A stretch of DNA of 5,748 nucleotides, taken from Acidovorax sp. GTDB lineage: Bacteria; Pseudomonadota; Gammaproteobacteria; Burkholderiales; Burkholderiaceae_C. The notes beneath the pieces are model-generated. The model was not told the DNA's origin. It did no database searches and saw only the letters and a program-made list of their open reading frames with translations. The DNA lies in the NCBI GenBank assembly GCA_030150585.1, contig JASLFM010000359.1, forward strand, positions 1-5,748. The letters are read 5' to 3'. This document shows, in pieces, positions 1 through 3,424 of the stretch. The position numbers were made by a program, and so were the translations under genes. How positions within the stretch are numbered: position 1 is the first letter of the stretch; each line of letters opens with the position of its first letter.

Positions 1-434
1 GTCACCTGCGACATCACCCGCTGGGCGTCGGCCGGCGGGAACATGTCGCGGATCACGGCGCGCGAGATGACGATGCCGGCGCCGGCCGACATGCCCTGCA
101 CGGCGCGGAAGAAGACGAGCACGCCGACATGCTGCGACAAGGCACAGCCGATCGAAGCGAGCGTGAACAGGGCGAGCCCGCCGAGCACGACCGGACGGCG
201 CCCGAAGCTGTCGGAAAGGGCGCCATGAAACAGGTTCATGACGGCGAAGCCGAACAGGTAGGCCGAGAGCGTCTGCTGCATCTCGACGGGCGACGCTCCC
301 AGCGCCGAGGCAATGCCCGAGAACGCGGGGATGTAGGTGTCGATCGAGAACGGCCCCAGCATGCCCAGTACGGCGAGCAGGATGGCGAGTGCCCAGCGCG
401 GCGCGCGCCAGAGGTGTTGGGCTTCGGGATGCAT
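1..434 (-). CDS. Bcr/CflA-family MFS multidrug efflux transporter, N-terminal part (3' end beyond window)
   Basis: This is an inner-membrane, proton-driven drug exporter of the major facilitator superfamily. Only the first 144 codons are present and the gene runs off the left edge; family members are about 400 residues. Transmembrane helix 1 (about residues 14-36) carries GPFSIDTYIPAF, a signature of Bcr/CflA (DHA1) proteins. Helix 2 (about 53-71) is followed by the MFS motif A loop GALSDSFGRRP (71-81). Helix 3 spans about 82-100, and helix 4 begins FFRAVQGMSAGAG (108-120) and ends SRAVIRD, also typical of Bcr. The ATG at 434 was chosen because it places a short hydrophilic leader before helix 1, as in homologues. 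No clear Shine-Dalgarno sequence lies in front of it (the bases before the ATG read ACCGTTCACCCTC). The gene lies just downstream of a terminator, with little room for its own promoter. The substrate cannot be told from this part. Confidence 0.9.
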   Translation of the reverse strand, partial: MHPEAQHLWRAPRWALAILLAVLGMLGPFSIDTYIPAFSGIASALGASPVEMQQTLSAYLFGFAVMNLFHGALSDSFGRRPVVLGGLALFTLASIGCALSQHVGVLVFFRAVQGMSAGAGIVISRAVIRDMFPPADAQRVMSQV

Positions 435-452
435 GAGGGTGAACGGTAAAGC

Positions 453-488
453 AAAAAGCCCGCTACCAGATGTGATAGCGGGCTTTTT
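453..488 (-). terminator. Intrinsic terminator after tRNA-Lys
   Basis: A perfect 13-bp inverted repeat (453-465 with 476-488; arms aaaaagcccgcta and tagcgggcttttt) flanks a 10-base loop. On the minus strand the GC-rich stem ends in a run of five T, then GC and TTT, beginning 9 bases past the tRNA CCA end. It therefore ends the tRNA transcript. Because the A/T runs are symmetrical it would also stop transcription coming from the left on the plus strand. Confidence 0.9.
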
Positions 489-496
489 CGAGTGGT

Positions 497-572
497 TGGT
501 GGGTCCTGAGTGACTCGAACACTCGACCTACGGATTAAGAGTCCGCTGCTCTACCAACTGAGCTAAGAACCC
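497..572 (-). tRNA. tRNA-Lys (anticodon CTT)
   Basis: A complete 76-nt tRNA with the 3' CCA encoded in the DNA (497-499, with A73 at 500). All arms fold: the acceptor is GGGTTCT against AGGACCC with one T-G wobble. The D arm is GCTC/GAGC with loop AGTTGGTA. The anticodon stem is GCGGA/TCCGT with loop CTCTTAA, the variable loop AGGTC, and the T arm GAGTG/CACTC with loop TTCGAGT. Anticodon positions 34-36 are CTT (bases 539-537), which reads the lysine codon AAG. The body closely resembles bacterial tRNA-Lys. This is the C34 isoacceptor, which pairs only with AAG; a TTT isoacceptor must exist elsewhere in the genome to read AAA. It has its own promoter upstream and a terminator just downstream. 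Confidence 0.97.
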
Positions 573-610
573 ACTCTTGAAAACTTGTCTGCGTTGCAGC
601 AGAGCCCCGA

Positions 611-640
611 ATTATGCACTATTTTTCGCGCTCTTTGCAA
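611..640 (-). promoter_or_regulatory. Sigma-70-type promoter of tRNA-Lys
   Basis: On the minus strand a -35 box TTGCAA (640-635) and a -10 box CATAAT (616-611) are separated by 18 bases. The -10 box is followed by TCGGGGC, a GC-rich discriminator of the kind found at stringently controlled stable-RNA promoters. The predicted start near 604 gives a leader of about 30 nt before the tRNA, to be removed by RNase P. Both boxes match consensus at 4-5 of 6 positions and the placement is as expected, so the call is good but unproven. Confidence 0.7.
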
Positions 641-655
641 GAGCCGATGAAAAAT
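621..655. repeat. Imperfect palindrome over the tRNA promoter and the oxidoreductase stop codon
   Basis: Outer arms ATTTTTC (621-627) and GAAAAAT (649-655) and inner arms GCTCTT (630-635) and AAGAGC (639-644) are nested around the loop TGC. A 2-versus-4-base internal loop separates the two pairs. The right end touches the first base of the oxidoreductase stop codon (657-655), and the tRNA -35 box lies at the centre. Neither strand has a T-run directly after the GC-rich inner stem, so it is not a textbook intrinsic terminator. It could be a weak transcript end for the guaC operon or a protein-binding site. Confidence 0.5.
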
Positions 656-1542
656 CACTCCATCGCATTGCGGCGGGCGAGTTCGACGAACAGGCCGCTG
701 TGGTCCAGCCCCTCCAGACCGTGCTCCACGCCCTGAGCGTAGAGCGCCTCGAACAGCGTGGTCACCGGCGCGGCAAAGCCGATCTCGCGGGCCGTGGCCA
801 GGGCATTGCGCATGTCCTTGAGCTGCACCGTCATGCGCGCGCGGGGGGCGAAGTCGCGCTCCACCATGCGCTGGCCGTGCAGCTGCAGGATGCGGCTGTC
901 GGCAAAGCCGCCGGAAATGGCCTCGCGCACCTTGGCCATGTCGGCGCCGCCCTTGGCCGCGAACAGCAGCGCCTCCGCCACTGCCCCGATGGTGATGCCC
1001 ACGATCATCTGGTTGGCCAGCTTGGCGAGCTGCCCGGCACCGTGCGGCCCCACGTGCGTGGCGCGGCCCAGGGACCTGAAAACGGGCAGGGCGCGCTCGA
1101 ACTGCGTGGCCTCGCCGCCCGCCATGATGGCCAGGGTGCCCGCCTCGGCGCCTACGGTGCCGCCGGAGACGGGGGCATCGAGGTGCGCCACGCCGCGCTC
1201 GCCCAGGCGGGCCGCGTGGGCACGGGCCTCGCTGGGCTGGATCGAGGCCATGTCGATGAAGAGCGCGCCGGGCGCAAGCGCCTCGGCCACGCCCCGCTCG
1301 AACAATACCTGACCGACCGCGCTGCCGTTCTCCAGCAGGCTGATGGCGATGTCGGCTTGGCGCACCGTGTCGGCTGCGTGCTCGTGCACCCGGGCACCAT
1401 CGGCCGCGAGGGGCTCGGCCTTGGCGCGCGTGCGGTTCCAGGCATGCACCTGGTGGCCGGCCTGGCACAGGCGGCGTGCCATGGGCAGGCCCATCATGCC
1501 GGTGCCGAGCACGGCAATGCGCAGGGAAGGCGTGGTCGTCAC
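655..1542 (-). CDS. NAD(P)-dependent oxidoreductase, 3-hydroxyisobutyrate dehydrogenase / tartronate semialdehyde reductase family
   Basis: A complete 295-residue cytoplasmic beta-hydroxyacid dehydrogenase, the usual family length. The N-terminal Rossmann fold has the dinucleotide motif GTGMMG (13-18). After the second strand it reads WNRT (35-38); Arg/Thr instead of Asp here suggests NADP(H) preference (inference). The substrate-binding signature DAPVSGG is at 122-128, and the catalytic block GAGQLAKLANQ gives the family's catalytic lysine as K174, with N177. The all-helical C-terminal domain carries LKD (241-243). Such enzymes interconvert small hydroxy acids and their semialdehydes (3-hydroxyisobutyrate, glycerate, gamma-hydroxybutyrate); the exact substrate cannot be read from these motifs. 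The start is GTG at 1542, chosen because TAAGGG sits 7 bases upstream and homologous sequence begins within a few residues. It follows guaC by 10 bases, so the two are probably one transcript, although no shared pathway is obvious. Confidence 0.93.
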   Translation of the reverse strand: MTTTPSLRIAVLGTGMMGLPMARRLCQAGHQVHAWNRTRAKAEPLAADGARVHEHAADTVRQADIAISLLENGSAVGQVLFERGVAEALAPGALFIDMASIQPSEARAHAARLGERGVAHLDAPVSGGTVGAEAGTLAIMAGGEATQFERALPVFRSLGRATHVGPHGAGQLAKLANQMIVGITIGAVAEALLFAAKGGADMAKVREAISGGFADSRILQLHGQRMVERDFAPRARMTVQLKDMRNALATAREIGFAAPVTTLFEALYAQGVEHGLEGLDHSGLFVELARRNAME

Positions 1543-1549
1543 GGTGTAG

Positions 1550-1555
1550 CCCTTA
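1550..1555 (-). promoter_or_regulatory. Ribosome binding site overlapping the guaC stop codon
   Basis: On the minus strand the sequence is TAAGGG, then CTACACC, then the GTG start at 1542. TAA (1555-1553) is the guaC stop and AAGGG is the Shine-Dalgarno stretch of the next gene, 7 bases from its start. This fixes the GTG start and suggests translational coupling, since ribosomes ending guaC finish on the binding site. Confidence 0.7.
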
Positions 1556-2530
1556 CATCAGCAGGTGCTCGCCCGCGTTGTCACCACCAAGGATGACGTA
1601 GTTCACCTTGCGGATGTCCATGAGCTTCTTTCCGCCCGAGTAGCTGATGGAGCTCTGGATGTCCTGCTGCATCTCGACCAGGGTGTCGGCCAGCTTGCCT
1701 TTCACGGGCTCGAGGATGCGCTTGCCTTCCACGTGCTTGTATTCGCCTTTGTTGAAGTCCGAGGCCGAGCCGTAGTACTCCTTGAACAGTTCACCGTCGA
1801 CCTCCACGGTCCTGCCCGGCGACTCTTCATGGCCCGCGAACAGCGAGCCGATCATCACCATGGTCGCACCGAAGCGGATGCTCTTGGCGATGTCGCCGTG
1901 GCTGCGGATGCCGCCGTCGGCAATGATGGGCTTGGTGGCCACGCGCGCGCACCACTTGAGCGCCGACAGTTGCCAGCCTCCGGTGCCGAAGCCTGTCTTG
2001 AGCTTGGTGATGCAGACCTTGCCGGGGCCGATGCCGACCTTGGTCGCGTCCGCGCCCCAGTTCTCCAGGTCGATCACGGCCTCGGGCGTGCCCACGTTGC
2101 CCGCGATCACGAAGGACTTGGGCAGCTTTTCCTTCAGGTAGCCGATCATGTTCTTCACGCTGTCGGCATGGCCGTGGGCGATGTCGATGGTGATGTACTC
2201 GGGCGTGATGCCTTCGGCCACGAAGCGGTCCACGGTGTCGTAGTCGGGCTGCTTCACGCCCAGCGAGATGGAGGCGTAGCAGCCCTTGGCCTGCATGTCC
2301 TTGGTGAACTGCAGGTTGTCCAGGTCGAAGCGGTGCATCACGTAGAAGTAGCCGTTCTGCGCCAGCCAGGTGCAGATGCTCTCGTCCACCACCGTCTTCA
2401 TGTTGGCGGGCACGGCCGGGATGCGGAACGAGCGGCCGCCCAGCTCCACGCTGGCGTCGCATTCCGAGCGGCTTTCCACGCGGCACTTGCGCGGCAGCAG
2501 CAGGATGTTGTCGTAGTCGAAGATTTCCAT
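1553..2530 (-). CDS. guaC: GMP reductase (short type, 325 aa)
   Basis: It catalyses GMP + NADPH -> IMP + NH3 + NADP+, returning guanine nucleotides to the IMP pool in the cytoplasm. The protein is a single TIM barrel of the IMPDH/GMPR family with no CBS insert. It begins MEIFDYDNILLLPRKC and has VPANM (40-44) and the active-site loop GIGPGKVCITK (166-176), with catalytic Cys173 and Thr175. It also has the phosphate-binding region ADGGIRSHGD (204-213), MIGSLFAGHEESPG (226-239) and YKHVEGK (264-270). KVCITK followed by LKTGFGTGGWQ, and a length near 325, match the short form known best from Firmicutes rather than the 347-aa E. coli enzyme. The reading frame stays open to an ATG at 2632. The 2530 ATG was chosen because AAAGGAG lies 11 bases before it, family homology starts there, and the extra 34 residues look like translated leader. 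Confidence 0.96.
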   Translation of the reverse strand: MEIFDYDNILLLPRKCRVESRSECDASVELGGRSFRIPAVPANMKTVVDESICTWLAQNGYFYVMHRFDLDNLQFTKDMQAKGCYASISLGVKQPDYDTVDRFVAEGITPEYITIDIAHGHADSVKNMIGYLKEKLPKSFVIAGNVGTPEAVIDLENWGADATKVGIGPGKVCITKLKTGFGTGGWQLSALKWCARVATKPIIADGGIRSHGDIAKSIRFGATMVMIGSLFAGHEESPGRTVEVDGELFKEYYGSASDFNKGEYKHVEGKRILEPVKGKLADTLVEMQQDIQSSISYSGGKKLMDIRKVNYVILGGDNAGEHLLM

Positions 2531-2541
2531 GAGATTCCAAG

Positions 2542-2548
2542 CTCCTTT
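2542..2548 (-). promoter_or_regulatory. guaC ribosome binding site
   Basis: AAAGGAG on the minus strand, 11 bases before the guaC ATG, decides between the 2530 start and the upstream in-frame ATG at 2632. It is part of the short palindrome CCTTTCAAAGG (2554-2544). The sequence CCTT just upstream could therefore pair with AAGG of the binding site around a 3-base loop and partly mask it. Confidence 0.75.
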
Positions 2549-2655
2549 GAAAGGTCGCCAGCGAACGATTTCGCTGGCGTGGGGCGCTTGGCTTGGGACC
2601 GGCTTTGCGGGTGCGGGTGTGAAAACCGGCACCGAACCCTGGTTGCACAGGCAAC
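2549..2655 (-). promoter_or_regulatory. Structured guaC 5' leader (candidate cis-regulatory RNA)
   Basis: Read on the minus strand, this non-coding stretch holds three hairpins in order. The first is GTTGC/GCAAC with a 4-base loop (2655-2642). The second is CCGGTTTT paired with AAAGCCGG around a 15-base loop (2629-2599, one wobble). The third is a perfect 10-bp stem CGCCAGCGAA/TTCGCTGGCG with a 4-base loop (2579-2556), ending 7 bases before the guaC binding site. No purine-riboswitch core is recognisable. The hairpins are visible in the sequence; a regulatory role is inference. Confidence 0.4.
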
Positions 2656-2688
2656 AAAAAACCGGGCGTCAAGAAACTTGGGCCCGGT
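2656..2688 (-). terminator. Intrinsic terminator downstream of the CxxC secreted-protein gene
   Basis: Minus strand: ACCGGGC (2688-2682) pairs with GCCCGGT (2667-2661). The loop can itself extend the stem through CAAG/CTTG around TTT. A run of six T (2661-2656) follows the GC-rich stem directly. It begins 23 bases past the TGA of the gene ending at 2712, as expected for its transcript end. It also lies 125 bases before guaC, so if a guaC transcript began upstream it would act as an attenuator. Confidence 0.85.
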
Positions 2689-2693
2689 GATTG

Positions 2694-2699
2694 ATTGTA
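2694..2699 (-). promoter_or_regulatory. Possible -10 box (TACAAT) upstream of guaC
   Basis: TACAAT on the minus strand matches the -10 consensus at 5 of 6 positions and lies between the upstream stop codon and the terminator. No acceptable -35 box is found 15-18 bases upstream (the sequence there is GC-rich, CGGCGC). If used, transcription would start near 2687, inside the terminator hairpin, giving guaC a leader of about 157 nt. No better guaC promoter was seen between 2531 and 2655. Confidence 0.25.
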
Positions 2700-2711
2700 C
2701 CCGTATTGCCT

Positions 2712-3380
2712 TCAGCGCGCCGGCTGGGGGCACAGTGCTTGCGCGGCGGCCAGCAGCCGTCCGTCGGAGTCCTGCACCCAGCCCACCAGCCCCAGGCGCT
2801 CGGTGTGGGTGTTTTCAGGAATCCGCATCGGGCGCAGCTCCGACAGCGGTCCCGCGGTCCATTCGCCGTGGAAGGCGTTGCGTGCAAGGTGCCGCGCCAC
2901 GGGGCTGCCCTCGGCGCCCGCGGGCACCTGCTCCACGAGCACCAGCCAGAAGTGCAGCGGCGGCCGGGCCGCGCGCGGCGGCGTGAAGTGGAGGATGCCG
3001 CCGACGTAGTCGTTGATCGCGGGCCCGATGGCCACCTGCAGCCGCCCCGGCGCGGCAACGAGCGGGGCGGTGTACACATCCGTGCCGGCCCGCGTGGTGC
3101 GCGCCAGGGACTGCTGGCGTGCCAGCGCATCGGGCGCGGCTGCGGCCGACAGCGGCGCCTCGTCGCCCGAGGGCGTGGGCACGATCCAGTCCACGAGCAG
3201 GGCTGAGGGGCCGGGCGCGGGTGTGCGCGGCTCGCTCCAGCAGGCCTCGCAATCGGCGCTGACGAAACGCTCGAACAGTGCGGCTGGCATGGGCGTGCGG
3301 TCGCTGCTGCAGGGCTGGGCGAGGGCGGAGGACAGCGGCAGCACGCACAGGCCTGCGGCCATCAGGGCAAGGGTTTTCAT
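2712..3380 (-). CDS. Predicted secreted CxxC protein, function unknown (possible thioredoxin-fold / DUF1223-like)
   Basis: I do not recognise this 222-residue protein with certainty. It starts MKTLALMAAG with a hydrophobic stretch to about residue 20 and an AxA-type signal peptidase I site (ALA-QP, cleavage after 21), so export to the periplasm is predicted. There is no lipobox. The mature part has C24, a CEAC motif (44-47) in ALFERFVSADCEACW, and C217 near the end. VYTAPLVAAPGRL follows at 102-114. A CxxC after a short strand, then V-Y-T-x-P before a Gly-Arg, recalls the DUF1223 thioredoxin-like family (ELFTSQGCSSCP...VYTPQ), but the match is distant. The ATG at 3380 was preferred over an upstream one at 3434 because the signal peptide begins there; the binding site (GGGAAAG) is weak. 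The gene is divergent from uvrD, with 44 bases between their starts, and ends at its own terminator. Confidence 0.75.
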   Translation of the reverse strand: MKTLALMAAGLCVLPLSSALAQPCSSDRTPMPAALFERFVSADCEACWSEPRTPAPGPSALLVDWIVPTPSGDEAPLSAAAAPDALARQQSLARTTRAGTDVYTAPLVAAPGRLQVAIGPAINDYVGGILHFTPPRAARPPLHFWLVLVEQVPAGAEGSPVARHLARNAFHGEWTAGPLSELRPMRIPENTHTERLGLVGWVQDSDGRLLAAAQALCPQPAR

Positions 3381-3412
3381 CGGCACTTTCCCGGTGGGTG
3401 GAGGGGGCTTTC

Positions 3413-3418
3413 TACAAT
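3413..3418 (+). promoter_or_regulatory. Candidate -10 box of uvrD (TACAAT)
   Basis: TACAAT (5 of 6 consensus) ends 6 bases before the uvrD ATG at 3425, so the predicted transcription start falls on or next to the ATG itself. No convincing -35 box lies 16-19 bases upstream; that stretch reads TTTCCCGGTG. A purine-rich GGAGGGGG (3400-3407) is 17 bases from the ATG, too far to be a normal ribosome binding site. Confidence 0.4.
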
Positions 3419-3424
3419 TCCCGC

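Noticed and set aside
497..572. tRNA gene as an integration site for a mobile element
   Set aside because: No duplicate of the tRNA 3' end and no integrase were seen in the window. The flanks are a terminator and housekeeping genes.
577..1596. A 339-codon plus-strand open frame opposite the oxidoreductase
   Set aside because: The opposite strand has the complete dehydrogenase signature set; this frame has no domain or binding site.
2531..2632. N-terminal extension of GuaC from the ATG at 2632
   Set aside because: The extra 34 residues are Pro/Ala-rich and unlike the family. They translate through the hairpins and the Shine-Dalgarno sequence, which points to the start at 2530.
2531..2655. 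A classical purine riboswitch in front of guaC
   Set aside because: The conserved three-way-junction core and paired loop sequences of purine aptamers are not present. Only unassigned hairpins are seen.
1565..2986. A 473-codon open frame on the plus strand, opposite guaC and part of the secreted-protein gene
   Set aside because: It crosses two well-supported minus-strand genes, a terminator and an intergenic gap. It is an artefact of high GC content.
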